A stretch of 64,000 bases of DNA from AP-15 sp963846635 (GTDB lineage Bacteria; Pseudomonadota; Alphaproteobacteria; ATCC43930; CGMCC-115725): contig CAWJXM010000003.1 in NCBI GenBank assembly GCA_963846635.1, positions 363,054-427,053 of the forward strand, given 5' to 3'. Positions 25,691 through 36,375 of the stretch are shown piece by piece. The notes under the pieces were generated by a model. That model was not told the origin of the DNA. It saw nothing but the letters and a program-made list of their open reading frames with translations, and made no database searches. Both the position numbers and the translations under genes were made by a program. Position 1 is the stretch's first letter. Each line of letters starts with the position of its first letter.

Positions 25691-26976
25691 CAAGGCTGTT
25701 CAACGCTGCTGGATGGGCTGAAGTGAGTCCGCGTTGCAACACAGGATGGGCGAAGTGAAGCGCCGGATAGGAAAGGGGATTCACGAATTGGCGGATCTCT
25801 GATTCCTGGGATGGCATCCGTGTCGGAGGTTGCCGTGACCGAATTCGCGCCGTTGCTGGGCTTGCTGGCGAAAGTTCCTGATCCACGCCGGGCGCAGGGG
25901 CAAATCTACAAACTGCCGCACGTGCTGCTGTTCTCCATCCTCGCCATTGTGACCGGCGGGAACTCGTATCGAGGCATCGTCACGTTTATCGACGTCAATC
26001 GCCGCAAGCTGAACGCCGCCTTTGGTCTGAAGTGGCGCCGCGCGCCCGCGCACACCGCGATCCGCTCCATCCTCAAGGGGCTCGATCCGGCGGCGGTCGA
26101 GGCTGTATTCCGTCGCCATGCCGCCCTGCTTCAGGCCGCATGCGCGACACCCGGGCAGGGCAGCATCGCGCTGGATGGCAAGACGCTGCGGGGCAGCTTT
26201 GACAATTTCAACGACCGCGCTGCCGCCCAGGTGCTGAGCGCGTTCGCCACCGAGACCGCCCTCGTCCTTGCCCATGTCGACATCGCCGAGAAATCCAACG
26301 AGATTCCGGCGGCGCAGACCGTGCTCGCCGAACTCGGCGTCGCCGACGGCGCCATCGTCACGCTCGATGCGCTGCACTGCCAAAAAAACACTTTGAAGTC
26401 GCGGCAGAAGCCAACATCGCGCGGATCGTCCAGACCAAGGACAACCAACCGACCCTGCACCAGCAGATCCAGGATATCGCCGCAACCGAGGCGCCGCTCG
26501 GGTCAGCCCATAACCGCAACAAGGGTCGCAACCGCGACGAAACCCGCACCGTCAGCATCTTCGATCCCGCCGACAAACTGGCCGACACCGACTGGCACTC
26601 CCACGTCGCCGCCGTCATCCGGGTCGAGCGCGATGTCTTCACGCGCGATGCCAGGACCGGGCTGCTGCGCGACGCCACCGCGACCGCCTTCTCCGTCGCG
26701 AATACCCCGCTCACCGCTGCCCGCGCCGCTGAGGCGGTGCGCGCGCATTGGCGGATCGAGACCACCTCCCACTACAGCCGCGATGTCACCTTCGGCGAAG
26801 ACCGCTCGCGCATCCGCTCCAATCCCGGCGTGTTCGCCCGCTTGCGCAGTTTCGCCTTCAACATCCTCAAGGCCAACCGCTCCGGCACGCTCAGCCAGGA
26901 CCGCTACCGCGCCGCCCTCGCCGGCGTCGACAATCTGCTCAGACTTCTCGTCATCCCATAGCGTTGAACGGCCCTG
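25691..26976 (+). mobile_element. Complete ISAs1-family element with 10-bp target duplication
   Basis: Ends are CAAGGCTGTTCAACGC (25691) and, inward from 26976, CAGGGCCGTTCAACGC. The flanks repeat GGCCGAGGCC (25681-25690, 26977-26986), itself a palindrome. Its transposase is encoded in two overlapping frames with a slippery heptamer, so the element may be active. Confidence 0.92.
25811..26961 (+). CDS. ISAs1-family transposase in two frames with A AAA AAC slip site
   Basis: The first frame starts MASVSEVAVTEFAPLLG and runs through SIALDGKTLRGSFDNF (first Asp) to DALHCQK. There the sequence is A AAA AAC (26383-26389) aligned to the zero frame as X XXY YYZ. A -1 slip continues with HFEVAAEANIARIVQTKDNQ, AHWRIETTSHYSRDVTFGED (catalytic Glu region) and the end NLLRLLVIP at 26961. 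Without slipping, a truncated protein with an unrelated tail is made. Either programmed frameshifting or a one-base A-tract deletion explains it. Confidence 0.8.
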
Positions 26977-26986
26977 GGCCGAGGCC

Positions 26987-27388
26987 CTCGCCCGCCCGCC
27001 TCGGGACTGGTTATGCCGCACAGGCACAAGCCCGAGTTCGCCACCTTTAATCAAATCAATCGCAACTACCTAATACAGTAGCCCCGTTCCCAAGGTTAAG
27101 ACGCGATCCCGGCCATCCTAGCCGCTTGTGTGGCCACGATGTCGATCGTGACAAAGCGAGCTTTTGCGGTAATGGTGCCATGCCTTCAATCTCGCACGGG
27201 ATGAGATCGGCGCCGCTATAGGAAAGCCGGTAAGGTAAATGCTGTTCAAGGTCAACTTTGTGTCTTCCATCGTAGCATGGCTCGATCTAACGGATGCTTC
27301 ATACTACGTCGCCTAAATAGGGGTCGTCTAAGTACGGATCGCCGCGGCGAAGAAACGTTGCGGTCGTAGCACGCCTTTGGAGACCCGA
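26987..27388. other. Intergenic region, no gene seen
   Basis: This stretch between ISAs1 and the DUF3300 gene has only fragmentary open frames. It is relatively AT-rich towards the right and likely contains the promoter of the DUF3300 gene, but no clear boxes were identified. Confidence 0.4.
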
Positions 27389-28891
27389 ATGCTGCGCTTG
27401 ACGATCACGACTGCTCGGCAAGGGCTTGCCGCTTCTCTCGTTTGCATTGCCTTAAGTGGTATCGCGCTGGCCCAGAACACCGCGCCGATCCTGCCGCAAG
27501 CAAACCCCTCCCCCGTACTGGATCAGAGCGCCTCGCCGCCGGGGATATCTGTGACGCCGGCCCCAAATGCCGAAGCCGTCCCGCCGCCGCCCTCCGCGCC
27601 CGTGCCGCCGGCGCAATTATTGACCCAGGCCCCGCTCGATCAGCTCGTTGCTCCGATCGCACTCTATCCCGACCCGTTGCTGGCCCAGATTCTGATGGCC
27701 TCGACCTATCCACTTGAAGTGGTCGAGGCCGCACGCTGGGTAAGCGCTCCGGGAAATCGGGGGCTGACCGGCGATGTGATGACCAATGCGCTGCAGGCAC
27801 AGAGCTGGGACCCCAGCGTCAAGGCGCTGGTGCCGTTTCCGCGGGTCTTGGAAAATATGAGCAACCAGCTGCAGTGGACCGAGGAGCTCGGCAATGCCTT
27901 CCTTGCCCAGCAGGCCGACGTGATGACGGCGGTACAGAGCATGCGCCAGGCGGCGATAATCGCAGGAAATCTCAAAGAGACACCGCAATGCCGCTGTGTC
28001 ATCCACGTGAGCGGCAGGACCATCTCGATCTTGCCGGCAGAGCCGCAAGTGGTTTGCGTGCCTGTCTACAGCCCCGCCGTATATGGGCGATGGCCCTACC
28101 CAGTGTATCCGCCCTATTACTTCCCTGTCCCGGTCGGGTTCGCCTACCCGCCGGGCTTTTGGATCGGCTTTGGACCGCCCATCGCGCTGGCGGTGTTTGG
28201 TCCGGGCTGGGGCTGGGTCGATTGGGGACATCACTACATCGCCGTCGACCCGGGTCGCTACGCTTTGGCTTCGGGCGGCCGCCCAGTTTTCACGGGCAGC
28301 GTGTGGGTGCATAACCCCGCCCATCGCGGTGGCGTAGCCTATGCTGATCCGGCCACGAGCGCGCGCTTCAACGCCGCGCGGGTTTCAGCCCTGACGACGG
28401 CGGCACGCTCTGGCGCCGGAAATGCCGCGGCAGCGACCCGCTTCAGCGGGACCGGGCACGTTGGAGCTGTGGGATTGGCAGCTGGACGCGGCGGATCCCC
28501 GCGTTTCAGTGCAACGTCCGTCCACGGAGGTGCTGCTGCGGGGTTCCGCAGCGAAGCGGGCTTCCACGGGTCGACGGCTCACAGCGGAGCAACGTCCCGC
28601 ACGGGACGGGCAGAGTTCCATAACGGAGCCAGTTTCCACGGCGCTGTCGCGTCGCATGGTGGAGCCACCTTCCACGGCGCCCCGATCGCGTTCCGCGGCG
28701 GCTCAGCATCGCATGGCACCGGCCCGCATAACGGCGGCGCACCACATTTTGCCGGAGGCGGGCCGCACGCTGGTGGTGGCCCACATTTCGCGATGGGTGG
28801 CTCGCACGAAGGCGGCGCACCTCACGGCGCCAGCCCGCATGGCGGCCGACCTGGCGGCGAGCATGGCGGCGGGGGTGGCCACCACGGCTGA
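27389..28891 (+). CDS. DUF3300 domain protein, secreted
   Basis: The product starts MLRLTITTARQGLAASLVCI with a signal peptide ending near ALAQ. A Pro-rich stretch follows, then the DUF3300 domain (LDQLVAPIALYPDPLLAQIL, STYPLEVVEAARW, QSWDPSVKALVPFPRVL, LAQQADVMTAVQSMRQ). A Pro/Tyr/Trp-rich region (YPPYYFPVPVGFAYPPGFW) comes next, and the last 180 residues are Gly/His/Ala repeats (many HGG and GAxFHG units). ATG 27389 has GGAG in front. Function is unknown. The His-rich tail may bind metal or the cell envelope. Confidence 0.8.
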   Translation: MLRLTITTARQGLAASLVCIALSGIALAQNTAPILPQANPSPVLDQSASPPGISVTPAPNAEAVPPPPSAPVPPAQLLTQAPLDQLVAPIALYPDPLLAQILMASTYPLEVVEAARWVSAPGNRGLTGDVMTNALQAQSWDPSVKALVPFPRVLENMSNQLQWTEELGNAFLAQQADVMTAVQSMRQAAIIAGNLKETPQCRCVIHVSGRTISILPAEPQVVCVPVYSPAVYGRWPYPVYPPYYFPVPVGFAYPPGFWIGFGPPIALAVFGPGWGWVDWGHHYIAVDPGRYALASGGRPVFTGSVWVHNPAHRGGVAYADPATSARFNAARVSALTTAARSGAGNAAAATRFSGTGHVGAVGLAAGRGGSPRFSATSVHGGAAAGFRSEAGFHGSTAHSGATSRTGRAEFHNGASFHGAVASHGGATFHGAPIAFRGGSASHGTGPHNGGAPHFAGGGPHAGGGPHFAMGGSHEGGAPHGASPHGGRPGGEHGGGGGHHG

Positions 28892-29034
28892 AGTAACAGC
28901 ACGAACCGCGAACCCGCCGGCGCATCCTTGCCATTGATAGGCGCTTCGATGAGGCCACGATCGCGTCGATGCTCGGACTAGCGGTTATAAAGCGTTGGTT
29001 GCCGGTGTAGGGGTTTAGTACTGCGGCAAGCTCT

Positions 29035-29490
29035 CTATCTGCCCAAATCGCTCGCCGGGGACGAATTGGTCATTGAACCGGAGCGGTCAGCATCGTACGG
29101 CATGCTGGATGATCCTTGGGCGATACCGGGGCTGCTGGTCAGCGCTTCCCAAGTTTGGGCATCGAGCGATGCTGTCTGGTTCAGACCGCTATTCTGTTGG
29201 AACTGTGTGAGGGCCCGCTTCGTCTGGGGCCCGAGAACGCCGTCGAGCGACCCCTTGTAGAGGCCTCTGTAGCGAAGTTCCACCTGCGCCCATCGGATGT
29301 CGTCCTTCCGGAGGCTATCGTTCGTCCGCAAACTATCTAAAGTTTGGGATGACGCAGGCATGTTTACTGCACTTACCGTGTTACCTGCGTCGGCTCCAGA
29401 GTTAAAAGCACAATCTAGAGCCGTGCCGCCGATACCCAAAGCAAGTACCGAAACGCTGGCCAGAACAAATTTTCGGATTAACCTTCGCAT
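29035..29490 (-). CDS. Secreted peptidoglycan-binding domain protein
   Basis: The 151-residue product has a signal peptide (MRRLIRKFVLASVSVLALGI) and a PG_binding_1 domain at residues 60-115: IRWAQVELRYRGLYKGSLDG, LGPQTKRALTQFQQNSGLNQ and LDAQTWEAL. Low-complexity Ser/Thr sequence flanks the domain. It probably sits in the periplasm and binds cell-wall glycan; there is no catalytic domain. Confidence 0.8.
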   Translation of the reverse strand: MRRLIRKFVLASVSVLALGIGGTALDCAFNSGADAGNTVSAVNMPASSQTLDSLRTNDSLRKDDIRWAQVELRYRGLYKGSLDGVLGPQTKRALTQFQQNSGLNQTASLDAQTWEALTSSPGIAQGSSSMPYDADRSGSMTNSSPASDLGR

Positions 29491-29699
29491 TTTGATCCCC
29501 TTTGCTGGTTGAAAAATCGCCAGCTAACTTCATAAACGCTAAGTGAGCTTCGTACTTCCGCCGTTCATATATTTGTCACAATAATGCGGTGACGTTAACG
29601 GCCGAGGACGAGAATTAGGCGATCGCCGAGTGCTCGCATCAGTTGCTTGGCGGTATAACTTGGAGAGATGGTCCCCGGTGCTCATGTGACTTACAAAAA

Positions 29700-30100
29700 T
29701 GTAGGCCCAACGTGCAAATGTCAGTGCCGTCCAATTTAAAAATGTCAGTCTCCCCGGCTTTTTGGCGGGCTATGGAGGACGGCATCAATGGCGGTGATGA
29801 GCATGAGCGAGGAGGAGTTGCGGCGTCTCGAGGTCTTGCGGGACGTCGATTGGGGCGGTCTGCCGGTGCGTGCTGCGGCGCAGCTAACCTCGGCAACTTC
29901 ATGCGGACGCTGGGGATGCCCAAAGTGGCGGAGCCGTGGTCGCTGACTAGTCTACGCGAGAAGCTGATCAAGATCGGCGCGAAGGTCGTCAGCCATGGCC
30001 GCTAGGTCACGTTCCAGATGGCCGAAGTCGCGGTGTCCCGTCAGATGTTCGCCGACATCCTGTCGCTGATCGCCCGGCTGCGGGCACCGCCCACGCTGGC
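29700..30100 (+). pseudogene. Fused remnants of ISNCY and IS1380-type transposases
   Basis: Bases 29788-29892 encode MAVMSMSEEELRRLEVLRDV and DWGGLPVRAAAQL, the N-terminus of an ISNCY-type transposase with its helix-turn-helix start. From 29893 another frame reads LGNFMRTLGMPKVAEPWSLT and SLREKLIKIGAKVVSHGR, then a stop (TAG for a Tyr codon) and VTFQMAEVAVSRQMFADIL. This is the C-terminal end of an IS1380-like transposase. The two fragments were joined by deletion. Confidence 0.7.
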
Positions 30101-30314
30101 ATGGGCGGCGCTGCGGTCAAGTCTACCGAGCGACGAGGGAAGATATGCCTCGGTACAGGCAAAGCAGCGCGTTTCAGCGTTGGGCCGCCGTCAACCGCCG
30201 GCTTCGCTCGCCGTTTGTTCGCGGTGACGGCGATTTGCCGTTGCCTAAGCCGGTCAGAAGCGCGATTCTGGCCCTGAAACGCCGGGAATCTGGCGAATGT
30301 CGGTTGAAAACCGT

Positions 30315-31128
30315 GCGGAGATCGATCGTACTGAGGCTGGCGGCGGCGTTCCTGCTGATCGGCTTGTGCCGCGGAGTCGCCGCGAGAGAGCAGATCATGG
30401 TCCCGGTCGATTATCATGGCCGGCAGATCCAACTGAGCGGATGGTTCGATAAACCCGGCGGCGCGGGGCCGTTCCCGGTCGTCATCGTGCTGCACAACTG
30501 CGCCGGCTACGATCAGAACATGTTCTACGGCTCGCTGCCCGGCTGGGTATCCCTGCTGCAGCAGCAGGGCTATGCGACCTTCAGCTTCGACAGTTTCACG
30601 GCGCGCGGCTACAGCGAGGTGTGTGGGACGAATGCGGTGACCGCCGCCGAGCGCGCCGCCGATACGTTGACCGCCGCGGCATTGCTGGCGGCGCGGCCCG
30701 ATGTCGACCGCGGGCATATCGCCGCGATCGGTTTCTCGCATGGCGGCGGCACTGCGGTCTATGTCGCGCGCGATCGCGACGAACTGCGCCCGCTGCGCGC
30801 ACGGCTGGCGGCGCAGGGCGGCAGGTTCGTCGCCAGCATCGGCGTCTATCCCGGCTGCCGCGCCGGCGGCGACAGCCGGGTCATCGTGCCATTGCTGCTG
30901 CTAGCCGGCGAAAAGGACGACTGGACGCCGGCGGCGGCCTGCACCGCGCTTGCGATCAGCCAACCCGGCGCCCCGATCACGGTCAAGGTCTATCCCGGCG
31001 CCTATCACGCCTTTGACGTGCCGCGCGGCTTCCGATCGGGCTATGGTCACATGCTGGCCTACGACGCCAACGCCACCGCGGACGCGCGTGCGCGGGTCGC
31101 CGAATTCCTCTCCCGCTATCTGCATTGA
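30315..31128 (+). CDS. Secreted dienelactone hydrolase family protein
   Basis: A GTG at 30315 gives a start RRSIVLRLAAAFLLIGLCRG that fits a signal peptide cut after GVAA. The alpha/beta-hydrolase core has VVIVLHNCAGYDQNMFY (oxyanion region), IGFSHGGGTAVYV (nucleophile Ser), LLLAGEKDDWTPAAAC (acid Asp) and VYPGAYHAFDVP (catalytic His). It is most like DLH-family hydrolases, which open cyclic esters or lactones. Longer in-frame starts (ATG 30145) would delete the signal-peptide logic and overlap IS debris. Confidence 0.78.
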
Positions 31129-31261
31129 ACTAGGTGCATCGATGCCGGACACGCTGCTGACGCCGGCGAAAGCCGCATTAAGCTGACCCTATGGCGAGCC
31201 CTAGCTCGGGCCTCCTCGCCTCAGCGTGCTTTATAGGAGAGCATCAGGATCTGTGGGGTAT

Positions 31262-31618
31262 TCACGCTGCCTTAGCACCGCCAGCGGCATTGTCGTTTGC
31301 CAGCCCTGGATACCATTGCTCGAAGAGAGGCCGGAGCGTGCCGTCGAGCGTGCGCGTTCGGGTCTGTAGCAGCAGGTGCGCGCCGCGTTTTGTCCATTGC
31401 ATCTGCTGACGCTTGGCGAAACGCTTGCTGATCACGACATTTACCGTGGATTCAGCGAGGCATGACGAGATCCGTTCGCCGGCGCGGAATTGTTCGCCAT
31501 AGTTGATCAGGCTACCGGCATTGGAAGCGATATAGACGGCAAATTCGTGCGCGGTGCGGGCAAACTTGCGCAGATTGGGATAATCCACCTCCAAGATATT
31601 GAGCACCGGTATCCCCAA
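31262..31618 (-). pseudogene. ISKra4-family transposase, C-terminal fragment
   Basis: The frame includes LINYGEQFRAGERISSCLAE, STVNVVISKRFAKRQQMQW and TKRGAHLLLQTRTRTLDGTL, the conserved end of ISKra4 transposases. The upstream part (to about 31700) is not recognisable as the same gene. No terminal repeats were located. Confidence 0.75.
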
Positions 31619-31880
31619 GGACTGCGGATAACTTCGCGGAAAACTCCTGGATTTGGGCTCCGGTCAGCGGTGGAAAACTCTCGTGGCCCGCGCTTGTCTG
31701 GCGAGTCTCTTGCGGACAAAATATCTGTGCGTGTGATTGCTCAAAAAAGCGGCAGGAATTTAGAATTAGGCCTCGGCTGGGTGACCGATCTCGCTTTCCC
31801 GCTCGATCCCGCCGGATCAATCCAGGCCAGTTTGGTGAGTGCCGCGGTCATTGAGAATTCGCTTTCGCGGGGCAGCGGCG

Positions 31881-32450
31881 TCAATATTTCACCCGAAATG
31901 ACGGGCTGTCCTCAGGCCGGCTCTTACACCGGTCGTACAGGCGCGTGGTGGATACGTTGGCATGGCCGAGCCATTCCTGAACCTTGGCGATATCGGAATC
32001 ATGGGACAGTGCATTGGTGGCGGCCGTCGCGCGTAATGAATGCACGCACAGGCCATTGACCTCGGCGCTGATGCCGGTTTGCTCGCCGTATTTGACGACG
32101 ATGTTGCGGTAAACCGAAGCCGGATCGAGCGGCCGGTCGAGGCGGCCGGTGCGGTTATTCTTGACCGGGCGAAACAGAGGGCCCTCGAGGTCGGCGCGAT
32201 TTCCTGCGAGCGCCAGGTACGCCTCGATCGTGCGCTGGGCGGCGGCATTGACCGGAACAAAGCGGATCTTGGCGCGCTTACCCTTGATCCGGAAATGCAG
32301 GACGCCCTGACGGCTGTGCAGGTCCTTGACCCTGAGGCCACAGAGCTCTTCGCGGCGGATGCCGTGATAGAGCAGGGTGGCCAGAATGGCGCGATCGCGC
32401 ACGCCCTTGAGCGTATCGGCGGGCGGCGCTTCGAGCAATTTGGCTGGCAT
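31881..32450 (-). pseudogene. Tyrosine recombinase, C-terminal catalytic part
   Basis: The 189 residues contain the catalytic domain of a phage-type integrase: Arg in LYHGIRREELCGLRV, a Lys in FRIKGKRAKIRFVP, the HSLRATAATNAL box, LGHANVSTTRLYD with the second His and the nucleophilic Tyr. The N-terminal core-binding domain is absent and the sequence before 32450 does not extend it, so this is a truncated copy. It differs from the Tn3 recombinase. Confidence 0.75.
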
Positions 32451-32513
32451 GATGGCGGACGGCGATGCCCAGCAGCGCGATGACCGGCGCGCCGAAGCGG
32501 TAGGTATGCAGCT

Positions 32514-34127
32514 TTATGATTTGCGTTCTACCGACGATGGAGGGTGATGAGCGGCCGACAGGTCTTCGAACGAGGCTTGACGTGTCGGGCTGAGCCTCGC
32601 CGGCAGTGCCAGCGCCAAAAATAGACTCACAACCGCGACGAGCCCGGCGATCAGGTAAACGACGTGCACCGAGCTCGCGATCGCCTCGGTCAGCCTGGCG
32701 AGCTCACCGGCATGCAGCATCTTGCGCGCGGCCGGCTGCATCAGCCGGTTGACCGCATCGCCGGCTTCCGGCAGCCGGCGATGGATGCCGTAATTGACAA
32801 TCGCCCCGAATACCGACGCGCCTACCGACGACCCGATCATGCGCATGAACATTATTGAACTGGTGGCCATTCCGCGCTCGTTCCAGCCGACGCTCGCTTG
32901 GGTCGAGACGATAAAGGCGGTGTTGCAAAATCCCATGCCGATCCCGTTCAGCACCGCGCCGGTGCCCGCCCACAGTAGGCTGGCGGAGGGATCCAACGTC
33001 ATCAGCACCACGCTGCCGGCGATCAGGAAGACACCGCCCACACCGGCGGCCAAGCGGTAGGAGGTGCGGATCATCAGCCGTCCCGACGCAATACTGGCGA
33101 AAGTCCAGCTCACTGAGGACGCCGCGAGTGCGATGCCGGCGGCCGTCGGGCTCCTACCCATGGCTCCTTGCAAATAGGTCGGCAGAAAGGCGGACAACGA
33201 CATCATCAGCATGCCGTTGGCAAACCCGGCGAGGCAGCCGACCACGACGACCCGATTGCGCCAAAGACTGAGCGGTAAAAGCGGCTCGGCCGCGTGCCTC
33301 TCATGAGCCGCGAGCGCGGTCAGCGCAACCACGCCGACCGCCGCGAGCGCCGCGATCGTCACCACCTCGCCCGAATTCCCGATCTGCATCAACGCCAGCA
33401 TGACCCCGCCGGCGCCGAGCACCATCAAAACCGAGCCGAGATAGTCGATACGATGCCTGTGCGATCGCCGGTGCTCTTGCAGGAAGCGGCTGAACATCAC
33501 AACGGTCACCGCACCTATCGGCAGATTGATCCAGAAGACGAGCGACCAGCTGAAGTGCTCGACAAGGAAGGCGCCGAGCGTGGGACCGATGACCGCCGCG
33601 ACACCCCAAACGCCCGAGATGTAGCCCTGGATCCGGGCACGCTCGGCCGCACTATAGATGTCGCCGATGATGGTTGTGGCGATCGGCAGAACGGCGCCGG
33701 CACCCGCCCCTTGCAGCGCGCGAAACAGGATCAGCGGCACCATACCCCAAGCCCACCCGCACAGTGCCGAGCCCAGCAGGAATAGGCTCACTCCGGCAAG
33801 GAGGACGCGCTTGCGGCCGTAGAAATCGGCAAGCCGCCCGTAAATGGGGATCGTGACCGCCTGAGCTAGGAGGTAGGCGGCAAAGGTCCAGCTGAACAGG
33901 TGAAAACCGCCGAGCTTGGCAACGATCGTCGGCATCGCGGTGGCCACGATCGAGATGTTAACCGCCGCCATGAAGCTCGCCATCATCACGGCTGCTAGCA
34001 CCAGTCGCCGCGCGGGTTCGGCGTCAGTCGAGGCGTGCGCCTCCAGCTTCTGTCGGACGATAGGTTGCTCGAGCAATGCGCCCCCGGAGCAAAACGCAAA
34101 GTCTAACCGGCGATGACCGCTCAACAA
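32514..34127 (-). CDS. DHA2-type MFS multidrug efflux transporter (14 TM)
   Basis: The 537-residue protein fits the EmrB/QacA group: TM1 MMASFMAAVNISIVATAMPT, motif A GRLADFYGRKRVLL, motif C-like GVWGVAAVIGPTLGAFLVEH, and WSLVFWINLPIGAV typical of DHA2 proteins. About 14 hydrophobic segments extend to residue 515. It would export drugs or toxic organics using the proton gradient. The start (34127) is uncertain; a later one nearer LEQPIVRQKLEAH would avoid overlap with the Tn3 remnant. No membrane-fusion partner is adjacent. Confidence 0.88.
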   Translation of the reverse strand: MLSGHRRLDFAFCSGGALLEQPIVRQKLEAHASTDAEPARRLVLAAVMMASFMAAVNISIVATAMPTIVAKLGGFHLFSWTFAAYLLAQAVTIPIYGRLADFYGRKRVLLAGVSLFLLGSALCGWAWGMVPLILFRALQGAGAGAVLPIATTIIGDIYSAAERARIQGYISGVWGVAAVIGPTLGAFLVEHFSWSLVFWINLPIGAVTVVMFSRFLQEHRRSHRHRIDYLGSVLMVLGAGGVMLALMQIGNSGEVVTIAALAAVGVVALTALAAHERHAAEPLLPLSLWRNRVVVVGCLAGFANGMLMMSLSAFLPTYLQGAMGRSPTAAGIALAASSVSWTFASIASGRLMIRTSYRLAAGVGGVFLIAGSVVLMTLDPSASLLWAGTGAVLNGIGMGFCNTAFIVSTQASVGWNERGMATSSIMFMRMIGSSVGASVFGAIVNYGIHRRLPEAGDAVNRLMQPAARKMLHAGELARLTEAIASSVHVVYLIAGLVAVVSLFLALALPARLSPTRQASFEDLSAAHHPPSSVERKS

Positions 34128-34311
34128 GCGGGCATCGAGCGCGTCAGGGATGCATAGGAATTCGGCACCTGGGTCGACGGCGGCGAAATTCGAGCCCCTC
34201 TCGCGGCCCGACCCCTACGCTGGCTCCGCGAGAAACCGGCCGGCGAACGGGATCTGAAAGCGCTGCTGGCCGCCTACCCTTCCGACGGCAAATCAGTTGC
34301 TGACGTATTAG

Positions 34312-35989
34312 CCTAAATCCGGCAGTTGATGGTTGGCAAAATCGGCGAATCCGTGCATCTGCAATGGGATGAGAACGGATCGAGCGTTGACCGCGGCGCA
34401 CCCAGCGGGTGAGCAACCAGTGGTAGAGGCTAGCACGGAACAGTCGGTGATCGCCGATACGTTTGCCGGCCGGGTTCACGTTGAATGGGAGGCCGAGGAG
34501 CGGGCGGCGGTGACGCCGCTGGGTCAGCTGCCGTTTTTCATCGAGTTTTTGAAGCAAGGCGGTCTGTTTGATGGCTGGGTTGCAGGCTGCCCGCTGTCCC
34601 TGACGAGCCCCAACGCGCCGACGAAGCGGGACATATTGGGGACGGTCCTGCTGTCGGTGCTGGCCGGGCACCAGCGCTACGCCCATATCACGGCGCTGCG
34701 CTGCGACCCGGTCAATCCGCCGTTGCTCGGAATGGCGAAAGTGGTGAGCGAAGACGCCGTGCGTCGGGCCCTGGGCAAGATCGCGGAAGAGGCTGGGCGG
34801 GAGTGGCTTCAGGAGCAGCTCGACTACGGCACGCGGCCGCTGTTGGGCGAGCCGTGGATTCTCGATGTCGACACCACGCTCAAACCGCTCTACGGGCATC
34901 AGGAAGCGGCTGTGGTCGGCTACAAGCCGAAGAAGCCGGGCGGCCGTCGCATACTTATCACAGCTACATCCTGGCCAATTTGCGGCTGGTGTTGGAGGTT
35001 GAGGTTCACGCGGGCAACCAGCACGCAGCCAAGCATTCCGCCTCGGGCCTGTGGGCGCTGTTGGATCGGCTGGGGCCAGGCTGTGCGCCGTGGCTGCTGC
35101 GCGGCGACAAAGATTGGGGCAACGAGGGCGTGATCAGCGAGGCCGAGCGTCGCGGCCAAGCCTATCTGTTCAAACTGCGGCTGACCAAGACGGTCAAGCA
35201 GATGCTGGAGCGGGCGATGCGCGACGCGGACTGGCAGGATGCCGGGGCCGGTTGGCAAGGCAAGCACGGCGAGATCCGCCTGATGGGCTGGAGCCGACAA
35301 CGCCGCGTGGTCCTGCTCCGCCGTCGTCTCGCCGGGGTGATGCTGACCCAGCGCCAGGCGGATGGCCAGCTGGCCCTGGGTTTTGTCGAGATCGACGCGG
35401 CGCGCCAGGAGGCCTGGGAATATGCGGTGCTGGTGACCTCGTTAACGGCCGAGGTTGTGTCTCTCGGGCAGCTCTACCGCGACCGCGGCGACTGCGAGAA
35501 CAATTTCGACGAGTTGAAGAACCAATGGGGCTGGGGCGGATTTACCACCCACGATCTGACCCGCTGCCGGATCATGGCGCGCATTGTCGCCCTCGTTGCC
35601 AATTGGTGGAACCTGTTCGTGCGGCTGGCCGATCCCGAGCATCACCGCGAGGCCATCACCACGCGGCCGCTGCTCCTCGAAGCGATCGCCCGGCAGACCA
35701 CCCATGCCGGGGGCACCACGCTGACGATCAGCAGCATCCACGGGCAGCGTCAGCGCGCTCGCCGGGCGCTGACGCGAATTGCGGCATTTTTCGCCGAACT
35801 GCGCGAAACTGCGGAGCAGTTGACCGACCTCGATCGCTGGTACCGCATCCTGAGCCGTGCCCTGGTCAAATATCTCAAAGGTCGTCAGCTCGACCCGCCG
35901 CGCCGCCTCCAGGCTGCCTGAGGCAGTACGCAAAGGTTGAATTGTGCGCCACAGCCCCAAGCCCCAAGCTCGCAACTGCCGGATTTAGG
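34312..35989 (+). mobile_element. IS1380-family element with 5-bp target duplication
   Basis: The terminal repeat CCTAAATCCGGCAGTTG starts at 34312, and its complement ends at 35989. Both flanks carry ATTAG (34307-34311, 35990-35994). The host sequence is a Tn3 transposase remnant. The transposase inside has a one-base deletion. Confidence 0.92.
34369..35921 (+). pseudogene. IS1380-family transposase, one-base frameshift
   Basis: Frame one reads MRTDRALTAAHPAGEQPVVE through GQLPFFIEFLKQGGLFDGW and WILDVDTTLKPLYGHQE (first Asp) to GYKPKKPG. Frame two continues RPSHTYHSYILANLRLVLEV, WLLRGDKDWGNEGVISEAER (second Asp) and YRDRGDCENNFDELKNQWGW (Glu) to the stop at 35921. Loss of a single C near 34938 explains the break. 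Otherwise it is complete. Confidence 0.85.
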
Positions 35990-36375
35990 ATTAGAGACAT
36001 TCCGCGTAACCCAACGAGCGCCCGGGAGCGTCGTGGGAGCACCGGCTGAATGGTCCGCTCGGGCATATCGAAATCTTGTGGGCGCTCGGGCAACGATCCG
36101 CGATGCCCGGGCGATCAACGACAAGGTACGTCTGCTGGCCAAGCTGGGGGCGGCGTTGATCGAAGCTAGGGAGACGGGCGCCAATCTGCAGGAGGCGATC
36201 GCTTCCGCGATCGGCTGGGACAAGCTGGCGCGCAGCTTCGAAGAGGCGAAACACCTTGTGCGTCCGGACAAAGCGGATCTCGCGGCCCTCGCCGCGCGTG
36301 CCTGGCCGGTGCTGCATCGTCTCGGACCACTGTTTCTTGGATCGCTCCGCTTTCACGCCGTTCCGGCCGCCATCG

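Larger units (their letters stand above)
34150..36375 (+). pseudogene. Tn3-family transposase remnant, split by IS1380
   Basis: Removing the IS1380 and one ATTAG copy joins the flanks into one frame: LKALLAAYPSDGKSVADVL then ETFRVTQRAPGSVVGAP. This frame leads into RAINDKVRLLAKLGAALIEA, WDKLARSFEEAKHLVRP and LFLGSLRFHAVPAA, characteristic of the middle of TnpA. The N-terminal third, the catalytic domain and the transposon ends are missing. The left piece (34150-34311) is less clearly TnpA. It differs from the complete Tn3 element at 17809. Confidence 0.65.

Noticed and set aside
31881..32450. Integrase marking a genomic-island attachment site
   Set aside because: The integrase is N-terminally truncated and no tRNA gene or direct repeat was found near it.
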